Shown here piece after piece: positions 18,556 to 28,584 of a stretch of 64,000 nucleotides of DNA. Position numbers and translations under genes: made by a program. The stretch comes from Pseudovibrio sp. JCM 19062 (lineage in GTDB: Bacteria > Pseudomonadota > Alphaproteobacteria > Rhizobiales > Stappiaceae), in assembly GCA_001310715.1 (NCBI GenBank), contig BAXV01000007.1, forward strand, positions 1 through 64,000, given 5' to 3'. The notes beneath the pieces are model-generated. The model was not told the origin of the DNA. It searched no databases and saw nothing but the letters and a program-made list of their open reading frames with translations. Positions within the stretch are counted from its first letter, which is position 1. Each line of letters begins with the position of its first letter.

Positions 18556-19942
18556 TCAAACAGCAGCATTTTCCAATGATTGCTCGACTTTTTCAGCACC
18601 CAGTGTTGTGTGCTGAGTTGCCGCGTCACGGATTGTGAGCCCCTCTTTCATGGCGATTTTGGCAATGCGAGAAGCCTGTTCATATCCGAGAATAGGTGCA
18701 AGCGTTGTTGCCAGTACCAAGCTGTTATCCAGCAGTTCAGCGCAGCGTTTTTTCATCTGCCTGGATACCGGAGACGCAACGATCGGCCAGAACATACATT
18801 GCGTTGGTCATGGTCGCGATGGACTCCATCATCTTGTAGATGATGACCGGTTCCATGGCATTGAGCTGCAACTGCCCGGCTTCCGCAGCGAGAGTGACAA
18901 CCAGATCGTTACCGATGGTCTGGTAGCAAACCTGATTGACGACCTCTGGAATAACCGGGTTGATCTTTCCTGGCATGATAGACGAACCCGCCTGAACAGC
19001 CGGGAGGATAATTTCACCCAGACCTGCACGCGGTCCGCTGCTGAGCAGGCGGAGGTCATTACATGTCTTGGAAAGCTTGCTTGCTACGCGCTTCAATGTT
19101 CCGGAGAACATGATAAACGCACCAAGGTCAGAGGAAGCTTCGATAAGGTTGGCAGCTGGTTTCAGGTCGAAGCCGGAAACCTCGCAGAGATTTTTAACTG
19201 CCAATGGCTGGTAGCCTTCAGGCGTATTAATACGCGTTCCAATGGCAGTACCTCCGAGATTGACCTCGGTCAGCAATTTCGCCAGATCCTGAACACGCTG
19301 AATATCTTCTTCGAGTGTTACGGCAAACGCCATAAACTCATCACCAAGCCTCATTGGTACAGCGTCCTGAAGCTGTGTCCGTCCAACCTTTTTGATGTCT
19401 TTGAACTCTTCGGCTTTCTCTTTGAAAGCTGCGACGAGGTTTTCCATGGCGAAGATCAGACCGGCAGACTTTTGCAGGACCGCAAGTCGGATCGCCGTTG
19501 GGTACACGTCGTTTGTAGACTGCGAGCAGTTTACGTCGTCATTTGGATGAAGTCCGGAGTAGTCGCCGAATGGACGGCCCATCTTCTGAAGGCCGACGTT
19601 AGCGATGACCTCATTGGCGTTCATATTGGTTGATGTTCCGGCTCCGCCCTGGAGCATATCCAATACGAAATATTCGTGGTGTTTGCCTTCGATGATTTCG
19701 TCGCAAACTTCAACAATCGTATTGCATTTCGCTTCGGTAAGCGCGCCAAGTGCTGCGTTGGAGAGGGCACAGGCTTTCTTTACCATTGCGAGAGACTTCA
19801 CAATCTCAGGGTAGTGGTTGATAGCCACCCCCGAGATTGGAAAATTTTCGATGGCGCGATGGGTCTGGGACCCATACGCTGCTTCAAGAGGGATCTCTAC
19901 AGAACCCAGACCATCAGTTTCGGTGCGATACATTTCTGCCAA
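18556..19942 (-). CDS. aspA: Aspartate ammonia-lyase (frame interrupted)
   Basis: Aspartase converts L-aspartate to fumarate and ammonia in the cytoplasm. Family motifs are clear: [28 protein letters not shown], and the lyase signature [12 protein letters not shown] with the catalytic serine loop. The break falls at the A6 run (plus-strand T6) near 18750-18755. The C-terminal 65 residues continue in the next frame as KRCAELLDNSLVLATTLAP. The joined length is about 462 residues, near the usual 465-480. The symporter gene ends upstream of it by 32 bases on the same strand, so import and deamination of aspartate are probably one operon. Confidence 0.93.
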
Positions 19943-19974
19943 TTACCCCCTTGAGCAGCGTTATTTGTTTTTGA

Positions 19975-21272
19975 TTATGCGTCGCGCAGTTCTGGTGTTT
20001 TCATCACGTGAGGCGTGTTATATGCCTCCATGTCGATCTCACCTTCAGACTTGGCAATGATAACTGTTGCAGCACAGTCACCGGTCACGTTCAGAGACGT
20101 ACGAGCCATGTCCAGGATACGTCGATACCTGCGATGATTGCTACACCTTCAAGCGGCAAGCCAACAGAAGTCAGAACCAGAGACAGCATGATGAGGCCTG
20201 CACCCGGTACACCTGCGGTGCCGATGGAAGCGAGCGTTGCTGTCAGGATGATGGTGATGTACTCGGACATGCCGAGGTCAACGCCGAAGGCCTGTGCAAC
20301 AAACAGGGCACAAACACCCTGGTACATCGCAGTACCATCCATGTTGATGGTTGCGCCGAGTGGCAGCGTAAAGCTGGAGACGGAGCGCTTAACACCGAGG
20401 TTCTGCTGCACTGCTGCGATCGAGACAGGAAGCGTGCCTGCGCTGGATGAGCTTGTGTAGGCCACAATCATTGGTTCGATGGCGCCCTGGAAGAAGCGAA
20501 CGGGGCTGAGACGTGAAACGAATGTCAACAAACCACCGTAAACGAGCAGGCCATGAATGATACAGCCGAGGTAAACCGCAACGATGACGCTGGCAAGCGG
20601 CAGCAGCAGCTGCAAACCGTAGGTACCTGCGACCCAGGTCATGAGAGCAAATACACCATAAGGAGCAAACGAGATGATGATCTCGGTAAGCTTCATGATG
20701 ACCGCGTTTAGGGCTTCGAACAAGTCACGAACAGGTTTACCTACATCGCCAACAAGGTTGATCGCCAAGCCAAACATGATCGCAAAGAAGATGATTTGCA
20801 GAACGTTACCATCAGCAGCAGCGGCAAACGGGTTGGTCGGGATGATATTCAACACTGTCTGGATGAATGGTGGTGCCTGTGCTGGTTCAACAGCAACGGC
20901 TGAGGAGAGGTCAACACCTACACCAGGTGCGAAAATGATGCCCATCGCCAAACCGATAACAATGGCAAACGCAGTGGTGCACAGATAGAAGAAGATCGCT
21001 TTAAGACCAATACGTCCCATACGACCAATGTCACTCACGGAAGTCATTCCGCATACAAGAGAGACAAAGATAAGCGGGACGATCAGCATTTTAATTGCTG
21101 ATACAAACAACGTACCGACATGTTTGACAGAAGCAGCAATTCCCGGATTTCCGCTTGCATTGAGAGCAATGCCGAAAGCGACGCCCAGTACCAGGGCAAT
21201 TGCAATTTGCTTCCATAAGAGCATGTCGAACCAGAACCTGAAGATTCCCTTTCTGCTGGTTTGAGACGTCAT
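19975..21272 (-). CDS. Sodium/proton:dicarboxylate or glutamate/aspartate symporter, DAACS family (frame interrupted)
   Basis: This inner-membrane secondary transporter of the GltP/DctA family takes up aspartate, glutamate or C4-dicarboxylates. About eight helices are visible plus the two re-entrant hairpins: YTSSSSAGTLPVSIA (HP1) and the cation-binding NMDGTAMYQG motif. The frame breaks near 20118. Restoring one C gives IAGIDRILDMARTSLNVTGD, the conserved substrate-binding end, and the tail runs on to a stop at 19975. Total is about 432 residues. The next gene is aspA. Which of aspartate, glutamate, fumarate or succinate is preferred cannot be read from sequence. Confidence 0.92.
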
Positions 21273-22025
21273 ATGGTCCTCCCTTTATTCGTTATTGGTA
21301 AACAGTAGGCATCATTTGCGCCGGTGTCCCTACGACCCTGCCAGCGCTAAATGCACAGCGTGCTTCGAGTTAAGTTTTAGTTACTCACGGAGATTCAAAC
21401 AGTGACCTTTGTATCATGCATTTGGCATGCAAGTTTTTATTTATGTAAATTTTATTATAGTAGCAAGCCGAAAAAAATAAATCACCAGACGCCAGTTTTC
21501 TCCGAGAAGCGGTACTATATTTCATATATGGCTTCATTGGGGAAATATGTTTCAAAATTAATTATTTTTCGGTTGTGTTATATTACAATTGGGTGGCTTT
21601 CCTTGCCGCCCCTACTGGTTGTAACCATTAAGACTTACAGCCAATTTTACTAAGCCCACAATCGGGTTCGCAGAACTTTCTCCAGTGCGGGATGTTTCGT
21701 GCGGTGCCAGTTTTCTAGGATTGGCTGCGCAAGTTCTTACCTCAGTTCTCTAGTTGTAAAATTTTCGTGATCTAAGCTTGTCGCTAATCAGATGTGAGTG
21801 TGGCTGGAAGCTGGCGAGTTCGTTTGGCTTGTCTTCAATGACGCTGTTTTTGCAGCGTAACACCATCACATTAGGTCGTTAATGTGGTTGATCCTATGAC
21901 CGGCTACTTGGGCGAGCTCCCATGAGAGACGGGCTTGGCGCACCATCATTCCGTTTTTGAGGTAGTCGACTGGCTTTGAAATAAATCTACTACATGAGTT
22001 CTTGACATCAGAACCGACAAAAATA
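21273..22025. other. AT-rich intergenic region between divergent genes
   Basis: About 750 bases separate the symporter gene from the next TetR gene. The middle (21400-21600) is markedly AT-rich. A short open frame at 21402-21653 shows no recognisable family and uses rare-looking codons, so I do not call it. The promoter of the symporter-aspA operon must lie near the left end; I see no clear sigma-54 element there. Confidence 0.5.
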
Positions 22026-22051
22026 AATATGACTGACACGTCAGTCATATT
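22026..22051 (+). promoter_or_regulatory. Perfect inverted-repeat operator before a TetR gene
   Basis: AATATGACTGAC and GTCAGTCATATT are exact 12-base inverted arms around a 2-base spacer. The site lies directly before the ribosome-binding sequence AGGTGAG (22052-22058) and the ATG at 22062. This is the usual form and place of a TetR autoregulatory operator. Binding is inferred. Confidence 0.75.
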
Positions 22052-22061
22052 AGGTGAGTCT

Positions 22062-22683
22062 ATGTCTCGTTCCAATAAATCCACTTCTCGGGATCGTCTT
22101 GTCCGTGCGGCAATCGAAGTTTTTGCCACCCGTGGGTATCACACTGCGCGGGTATCGGACCTTGTAAGCCATGCTGGTGTGGCTCATGGCACCTTCTATC
22201 TTTACTTTGATAATAAGGAAGCAATCTTCCTGTACCTTATCGACGATTTCTTCGCTGGCCTGAAAAGTCAGACACTGGATCAGTTTCCTGCCTCCGCAGT
22301 TGCCGATACTGGTGAGCTTAAGATCCAGCTCTTAGAAATGTGGCGTTCAATTTTGGGCCACTGCCGCCGTGAGCCTCTTTTAACTGCGCTTGTTCTGCGT
22401 GAGTCCTACGCGGTCTCGCTTGCCTCGCGAACACGCGTTGAGGAACGATTTGCCCAGATCGTGGCCTCCATCGGAACTTACTTGGGGGAGTTGGCGGAGC
22501 GCGGGCTGATCCGCCTAGTGTTACCGATGCGTCTGCTTGGGGGATTCTGGGCTCATCGAGCGAGCCATTCATTATGCCGTTGTGGTCAGCCCTGACGTCG
22601 AGGTTGATACGCTGGCACACGAGTTCCTCCGGATCGAGTTGAATGGTTTGTTAGGAGATAGGGAAGATCTTGGGGCTGAGTGA
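22062..22683 (+). CDS. TetR-family regulator, autoregulated (frame interrupted)
   Basis: The DNA-binding domain spans residues 8-55, with ATRGYHTARVSDLVSHAGVA then HGTFYLYFDNKEAIFLYL. The C-terminal ligand domain is about 150 residues. The frame breaks near 22549-22552, and the next frame continues GLIERAIHYAVVVSPDVEVD to a stop at 22681, giving about 207 residues. ATG 22062 is chosen for the AGGTGAG just upstream; an earlier in-frame ATG would put the operator inside the gene. The likely target besides itself is the oxidoreductase gene 300 bases downstream. The inducer is unknown. Confidence 0.85.
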
Positions 22684-22976
22684 TGCACAGGTGCCAGAGG
22701 TTTGAAGGCGCTGCCCAAGATAAAGAGAGCACGTGCAATGCTTGGGGGAGCTGCAACGACTATTCCGCCGGAGTATCGCAGGCCTCCTAATTAGCCTCCT
22801 TATGGGTCTGGTGCCCCGTCAAGTGCGGTCACTTGTTTCAGGAAAGCACGGCCCTTTCCTCTGAGTAGTAGTTGGCCGACACCGTAAGCCGCAGAGTGAA
22901 AAGATTTTTCAATCCTGATCTCAGGAACCAAAGAATTTCGAAGATCCAATATTTGTTGTTTGAAAGGTAAATTGAG

Positions 22977-24075
22977 ATGTCATCAGAATCCAAAAGTGTT
23001 CTGACAGAACATGGTAAAATACTAATCGTGGGTGGTTATGGTCAGGTGGGGCGCATGATCGCTGAGAGGCTAGCGCCAGAGTTTCCAGGGGGGCTCGTTC
23101 TTGCCGGACGAAATCTAGATAAGGCCGAAATTGCAGCCGCCGAGGTAGGGTATGGCACGGAAGCGCGTGGTTGATATCCTCGCGATGGATTTTGGTCGTG
23201 TCCTTGATGACATTGGGCTTGTTCTCGTCTGTCTTGATCAGACCAGCACAGGTTTTGTTGAGCAGTGTCTTTCATCCGGCATTCATTATGTGGATATCAG
23301 CGCTCAACACGCTTTTCTGTCCCAAGTGGAAGCGCTTGACGATCTTGCCAAGCGTAACGGCGCAATGGCGCTGCTTAGTGTAGGTACTGCGCCAGGGCTT
23401 ACCAATCTGCTTGCCGCTCGGGCTCGCGAGCAAATGGAGCGACTTGATCGTATCGACATTCTGCTGCATTTCGGGCTAGGTGATCAGCATGGTCAGGCAG
23501 CTGTAGAATGGATGTTCAACAACCTCGATGCCCCCTTTCATGTGATGGAAAATGGTCGTGCTCTAGCAGTGCGCAGTTTTGGGGACAGCATTGCTCTTGG
23601 ACTACCGGGCCGCGGGAAGAAGCGCTCCGCCTACCGATTTAACTTTTCCGACCAGCACGTGATCGGGCACACGCTTGGTGTTCCTTCGGTCTCAACGTGG
23701 GTTCAGTTCGATGATCGCTTCACGACCTGGCTTTTTGGGGTTTCATCCCGAGCCGGTCTTGGCCGTCTGTTGCAACGCCCGTTCTGGCGCAAACTTGCAG
23801 TCTGGCTCTTCATGAATGTCCATATTGGATCAGACATTTGCGGCGTAGCCGTGCGTGCGCTCGGGCAGACGAAGGATGGAGCGGAAGAAAGTATCTTTGG
23901 CGTGATTGGCCGCAACGAAGCGAAGATGACAGCTACCATTGCAGCCGAAATGACACGCCAAGTCTTGACCTCGAACCGTAAGGCAGGTGTTTTTCATAGC
24001 GAGCAAATTATTCAGATTGATCCTGTCATCGCGGCTTTGAAGAACGAATTTCCTGATTTGGTCGTGTCCATCTAA
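22977..24075 (+). CDS. Saccharopine-dehydrogenase-like NAD(P)-binding oxidoreductase (frame interrupted)
   Basis: An N-terminal Rossmann fold is seen in ILIVGGYGQVGRMIAERLA, followed by the typical VVCLDQTSTGFVEQCLSSGI and HYVDIS segments of saccharopine dehydrogenase/trans-acting enoyl reductase proteins. The later motif SVGTAPGLTNLLA is also characteristic. The frame breaks near 23155-23165. The joined length is about 366 residues. Family members act in lysine metabolism or as partner reductases in lipid synthesis; here only an NAD(P)-dependent reductase role is supportable. It is the probable target of the upstream TetR regulator. Confidence 0.8.
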
Positions 24076-24146
24076 CGCGCACCTATGGTCGAGTAAGCCG
24101 TCTTGGTGTTTGGTGAAGGGTATTGACCCAGCTGTTTCTGCAGTGG

Positions 24147-24290
24147 TTACGCCGCTAATTTGAATGTTTGGTTTGGTATCTTCATTGCAAGCGCCTGATG
24201 AGGCCTCGAGTGGTTGTAAGATTGGAGCCAGTCCCCAATAGATGTTAAGAATATCTCTGCTTTTAAACTCACTCAACTTTCGGGGGGGGC
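24147..24290 (-). pseudogene. C-terminal fragment of an integrase-type (rve) transposase
   Basis: Minus-strand translation gives SLKAEIFLTSIGDWLQSYNH then SRPHQALAMKIPNQTFKLAA and a stop at 24147. The W...YN..RPH.AL..k.P pattern is the end of IS3/IS481-type transposase catalytic domains. The upstream part, including the DDE core, is absent. It marks the left edge of the AT-rich accessory stretch. Confidence 0.7.
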
Positions 24291-24471
24291 AAATACAAGT
24301 CACTACTTATTATCTTTCGAAAAAATGTCATTATTTTTTTTGACCTTGAATCAGCTTTGCAAACAATCAACTCATTTTGAGGGTTATGATAAATTTCTGC
24401 CCTCAGGGTTTTCCAGCTCTCAGCAAAAACAAGTAACAACATAAATGAAATAATAGTGAGAGATTATTAAA

Positions 24472-25117
24472 TTGAAAATTGGCAAGGAAATTGAATTTCA
24501 AATAAAAAAGAAGTTCAAGAAAGTAAAGGTACTTAAGGGTGTGAATTTAAGTATGACATCTCCGTTGATAGATGGCGTTGTCAAAGATTCTATACTTCGT
24601 GGTGATTATGAATCCGATGAGTATATTCTATTATCCAACCTATTAGAGCCGAATGATAGATTTCTTGAAATCGGAGGGTGTTTAGGTTTTTTTATCTAGC
24701 TATGTCGCTATGAAGAATGGGTCAGATAACGTTCTAACCATTGAGGCCAATCCTGAAATTGTGGAACTAATGCAGGAAAACTACAAACTTAATGGGGTAA
24801 GCCCCAAAGTAGAGTGCGCCATTGCTGGAGTTGAGGATGGTGTTGAGCAGCCATTTTTTTGTTAGTATCAATCCTTGGGCTTCTTCCACCAAAAAGCTCC
24901 AAGATACGCGCAAATTTTGCAGCAAACTGTTAATGTCAATAGGCTGATAAGCGAATTTAACCCGACAATAATTGCGATAGACATTGAGGGAGGCGAGATC
25001 GACTTAATCCCCAAGTTGAACCTTTCGACAGTGAGGTGCATTATTGTGGAGTTCCACCCTCAGCTCACCAGCACTTCAGAAATGATAAATACCGTCAAAG
25101 CCCTGCAAAAAAAATAA
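24472..25117 (+). CDS. FkbM-family methyltransferase (frame interrupted)
   Basis: SAM-dependent methyltransferase pieces lie in three frames: FLEIGGCLGF (glycine-rich SAM site), then VLTIEANPEIVELMQENYKL (acidic ribose-binding residue), then IIAIDIEGGEIDLIP and CIIVEFHPQL, which are the FkbM end motifs. Breaks are near 24685-24692 and in the T8 run near 24853-24861. The 3' end near 25117 falls in an A8 run, so the true stop is uncertain. The start is probably TTG 24472. The gene is AT-rich relative to its surroundings. Such enzymes usually methylate sugars of surface glycans or glycolipids, which suits the neighbouring glycosyltransferases. Confidence 0.7.
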
Positions 25118-25286
25118 TCTTTATTGCAGCCCCGAGCACGTTCGTAGTCAAGTACTAGCATTTTTAAACTGCGAGCTTGCTTCAGGAGCTATAACTGAAA
25201 ACTAGAGCGTTTCGATGAAGGTTTGCATAGATAGGATGCCCATTGGTAGTTGGTTTGTGATTCACTACGTTTAGGAGGATTACTTC

Positions 25287-25403
25287 ATGCCATCACCGTT
25301 TCCAGTTGAACTTCAGGGGTGTTTTGCTTTTCTTATTATGGAGAGCGAGAAAGGTAGAGAGGCTGCGCGATGCCTTCGGGTGTCTCCCGCATTCAGTCAA
25401 TAA
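25287..25403 (+). pseudogene. N-terminal fragment of an IS630-type transposase
   Basis: A 38-residue frame reads MPSPFPVELQ, then MESEKGREAARCLRVSPAF. This resembles the start of IS630-family transposases (M.aP.p.eLR....v..g.s.r.aArrf.VSpsfv). Shifting frame at the end gives SPAFVNNI, extending the match before it stops. AGGAGG precedes the ATG. No remainder of the transposase or inverted ends are visible. Confidence 0.5.
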
Positions 25404-25447
25404 TATAACTCCCCTTGCGCTGAATATTAAAAATAAGTGATAGTTGC

Positions 25448-26535
25448 ATGAGTGAAGCCGAGCTAGAATACCTACCAAGTACCATTGGCGTTCGCGGGGG
25501 GGCTGATGATGTAGTTTTACTTGCCATTGCAAGAAATGAAATACTGCGCATGCCATTTTTTCTGGAGTACTATCGTTCTCGTGGTGTAACCGATTTTGTT
25601 ATAATAGATAATTGCTCTAATGATGGAACCTTTGAGTATCTTCAAAACCAAGTAGATGTCTCTGTAGTTCACACTACTTTACCTTACAAAGTTCTTGAGA
25701 ACAGATGGCGTAATGATGTCGCTAATAAATACTTCAATGAGAAGTGGGTTCTGTTTGCGGATATAGATGAACTATTAATTTTTCCGGGAGACGGGAGAGT
25801 TGGTTTACCTGCGCTTTGTAGATGGTGGAGAGATCACGAAGCATATGTAGTTCCTTCCCCAATGATCGATATGTACTCTAACCGGCCACTTGAAAATGTC
25901 GAGTACATAGCAGGGAGCCTTTCTGGGAAGCTGCAGACCGCTTTGACACTCATGGGTACCGACTTGTTCAGACTCCTGAGAAGACACCCAGCTTTGTGCT
26001 ATTAGGTGGTCCTCGTGAGCGGTTCTTTCGGGAAGAGCGTAATGGGGTGAACAGTCTTCAACTTACTTTGGAAAGTTGGTTTTTCTCTCACAGGTCTAGA
26101 GTTACAAATAAAAAAACTTAAGAGGTTTGTTCGGCGTTTCCTCAAACGGAAATGGCCAAAAGACCCGCCATGCATGGTGAAAGTCCCCCTCATTTATTGG
26201 AAAAAAAAGGACTAAAGGTGTCAGCTGGTGCCCATTTTATAGACGGAACGGACATCTACACCTCAAAAGACCTTTCTGAGGATTGGTGTCCAATTTTGCA
26301 CTTCAAGTACTTTCAAGATTTTAAGCGTAAGTGTGAAATCGAAGCTGATAGGAATGAGCATTGGGACAACGCAAAAGAATATAAGACTTATAATAAGCAA
26401 ATGTCACATTTCTTACATATGGATCCGACTTGGAAGTACTCTTCCAAGTATTCAGGTTATGACAGCCTATTGCCGTCCGGGCTGGCAAGGAGATCGGCAT
26501 CCACCAGAAATTTTATCGAAACCTATCAAGAGTAG
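25448..26535 (+). CDS. Glycosyltransferase family 2-like protein (frame interrupted)
   Basis: The N-terminal half has the nucleotide-sugar fold of the Glyco_tranf_2_4 type: AIARNEILRMPFFLEYYRSR, VIIDNCSNDGTFEYL, and the acidic metal-binding FADIDELL. The frame breaks near 25965-25975 (continuing QTPEKTPSFVLLGGPRERFF) and again near 26115-26165. The C-terminal part ends LHFKYFQDFKRKCE and SKYSGYDSLLPSGL, as in this family. Total is about 362 residues. AT-rich like the other island genes. It probably adds a sugar to a surface polysaccharide; the substrate is unknown. Confidence 0.78.
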
Positions 26536-26750
26536 ATAATTATGCTTCTATCATCTGCATCCGGTGAACCCGACTTATTCCTCTATCGCCATATAACTGA
26601 GAACGTACGGGCCAAGCAAGTTGGCCCCACGCTGGATGCATGCGTGAGCTCTTTCAATGGACGCCCTACTACTCATTAGTTCAATTTAGTAATGGAGTGA
26701 GCGTCTCCACAAGAGGCTAGGTGCATCGACAGCGCTGGCGAAAAGTTTTC

Positions 26751-27878
26751 TCATGAGCGCCAAGATTTAACTAGGATAGACCAAAGTATCAGATTGCGCG
26801 TTAAAGCAGACTTCCGATACCGTGATTTATCAATCGTCTTCAGAAGGTCTTTGATAGGTCCGATTTGATGGTTGAAGTGTTTGCTCTTGGCATGAAATAG
26901 AAGTTGGGTTAAAAATGCCGTATTCTCTTTCGCGGAGAAAAATGGTTTAGGGGCAAGAAATCTCCAGGCGCGAATAAAATGGAGTACACGCGTAATTTCA
27001 CTTTCATTCAAAGCTAGATCTTTGTGGCTCTTGTTTAGATTGTCATAATAAATTTCGGAACCATCTCTTAATTGCTGCAGCGTCTGCTTTAATTCCCCAT
27101 CAGGTAAAGCATTGATAGAAAATGCGTTATCCATATATTCAGAGGGGTCCTGCTTCCCGGCTAAACGTTGCTGAAGGCAGAAGTGGGCAAAAGCGTGTGT
27201 AAAAATTTGCTGCCTATGTTTTGTTGTGCTTACGCTTTGGTCATGCCGTCGATAGCTGAATAGCACTTCGTCTAGATTGGCAAGGCGGAATTTTAGGCTT
27301 GCTCTCTGCCATAGCTCTAGATCTTCAGCTGTTTGAAAGACGCTATTGTAGCCTCCTAGCGCAAGAAGTGCTTCCCTTCGGATCATCATTGTTGGGTGGC
27401 AAAAAGGACAAAAGCCCTGCAGGAGGGCGGTATTAACATCAGCGCAATCAACGGGGAAGTGGGAGCGAGAGACCGCCTTTCCATCCCCGTCTAATATGTC
27501 TATTTGAGTTCCTAGAAACGCGATATCGGGATTGTTTGTTAGGAAAGTAATCTGGCGTTCAAAGCGGGTTGGGTGACACACATCGTCACCATCCATGCGG
27601 GCAACATAATGACCGCGTGCGACTTTGATGCCGTAATTAAGAGCACCGACTAATCCTGTTGACTGAAGATGATGAGGTACGATACGCTTATCGCGTGCCG
27701 CGTAATCTTCAAGAATTTGAAAAGAGTTGTCCGTCGAGCCATCGTTAACGGCGATAATCTCGAAGTCCTTAAAGGTCTGCGCAAAGATGCTATCCAGTGC
27801 CTCAGAGATATAAGCCTCAGCATTACACACTGGAAGCACCACGCTAATGAGTGGGATTTTGGTAAGTGAATTGTCCAT
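26751..27878 (-). CDS. Glycosyltransferase family 2 (GT-A fold)
   Basis: This 375-residue inverting glycosyltransferase has the conserved start ISVVLPVCNAEAYISEALDS, the nucleotide motif AVNDGSTDNS, the metal-binding ARMDGDDVCHPTRF, and a downstream QTAEDLELWQRASLK with the probable catalytic acidic residues. The frame is intact, in contrast to its neighbours. It faces the other glycosyltransferase (convergent, 215 bases apart). It is likely cytoplasmic and involved in surface glycan synthesis. Confidence 0.9.
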   Translation of the reverse strand: MDNSLTKIPLISVVLPVCNAEAYISEALDSIFAQTFKDFEIIAVNDGSTDNSFQILEDYAARDKRIVPHHLQSTGLVGALNYGIKVARGHYVARMDGDDVCHPTRFERQITFLTNNPDIAFLGTQIDILDGDGKAVSRSHFPVDCADVNTALLQGFCPFCHPTMMIRREALLALGGYNSVFQTAEDLELWQRASLKFRLANLDEVLFSYRRHDQSVSTTKHRQQIFTHAFAHFCLQQRLAGKQDPSEYMDNAFSINALPDGELKQTLQQLRDGSEIYYDNLNKSHKDLALNESEITRVLHFIRAWRFLAPKPFFSAKENTAFLTQLLFHAKSKHFNHQIGPIKDLLKTIDKSRYRKSALTRNLILWSILVKSWRS

Positions 27879-28132
27879 TTACTTTAATTCTTATTGTATG
27901 AGACTGGAACAACTCCAGCCTTAACAGAATAAAATGTCAACGATGTGTCGAATACTTATGGCACTATTACGCGTATTTGTTATCGATGCTTATGGACTGA
28001 TTGGTTGCATTGAATAATGGAGTGTTTGGCCAAAGAGCACGAGGAGAGGGGAGTACTGGGTCAGACCAAAACGGCGGACAGCTAGGGCTGCGCTTTAGAT
28101 AGTGCTGCGATATTGTTGGTAAAAATTAGTTT

Positions 28133-28209
28133 TGGTAGCGAGGGAGGGACTTGAACCCCCGACACGCGGATTATGATTCCGCTGCTCTAACCAACTGAGC
28201 TACCCCGCC
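28133..28209 (-). tRNA. tRNA-Met (anticodon CAT)
   Basis: The minus strand folds into a full cloverleaf: acceptor GGCGGGG with CCTCGCT, D arm GCTC/GAGC, anticodon stem GCGGA/TCCGC with loop ATCATAA (CAT at the centre), T arm GGGGG TTCAAGT CCCTC, discriminator A and encoded CCA. It lacks the unpaired first base of the initiator, so it is elongator Met. Ile2 with a modified CAT anticodon is less likely given the overall similarity to tRNA-Met. Two G-U pairs (1-72 and 5-68) lie in the acceptor stem. Confidence 0.93.
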
Positions 28210-28490
28210 ATCCGGTGCGCTATGTTGCGGTGGTGACCGCTGCGCTGTGAGGGGGTGTATAAGGCTCTCAGCGTGTGGCGTCAAGCGTTCTTCTGCAAGT
28301 TTTGTGGAAATTTACACTCTTGTGAAAAACTCCATGAAACCTAGGGTTATTGCCAATTTCATTGAGGAATACCTACAGGTCTCGGTCGCTGAACCGGGAA
28401 GAACTTCTGATTTTGACAGGTCTGGATTTTGCGGTGGCTTTTCTTGGCATAATGTGGGGTGTTTGGGCTGGTAGAGGGCGGAAAGATTGT

Positions 28491-28531
28491 AAGAAAAACG
28501 CCCCGCTTGCGTTGATGCAAGGCGGGGCGTT
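28491..28531 (-). terminator. Intrinsic terminator after mnmA
   Basis: On the minus strand AACGCCCCGC and GCGGGGCGTT form a long stem with an inner TTGC/GCAA extension, followed by TTTTTCTT. It lies about 55 bases past the mnmA stop. The 28210-28490 stretch to the tRNA holds no gene I can support. Confidence 0.85.
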
Positions 28532-28584
28532 CAGATTTATCTGCGGTGTTGCTCTCCGTTATGCGGAGGGTGCTTTTGGGGTCG

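Noticed and set aside
18635..19633. 332-codon plus-strand open frame
   Set aside because: It lies antisense to aspA, whose family motifs are unmistakable; composition is that of a shadow frame.
21402..21653. 83-codon open frame in the AT-rich gap
   Set aside because: No family pattern or convincing ribosome site; AT-rich noncoding DNA often gives such frames.
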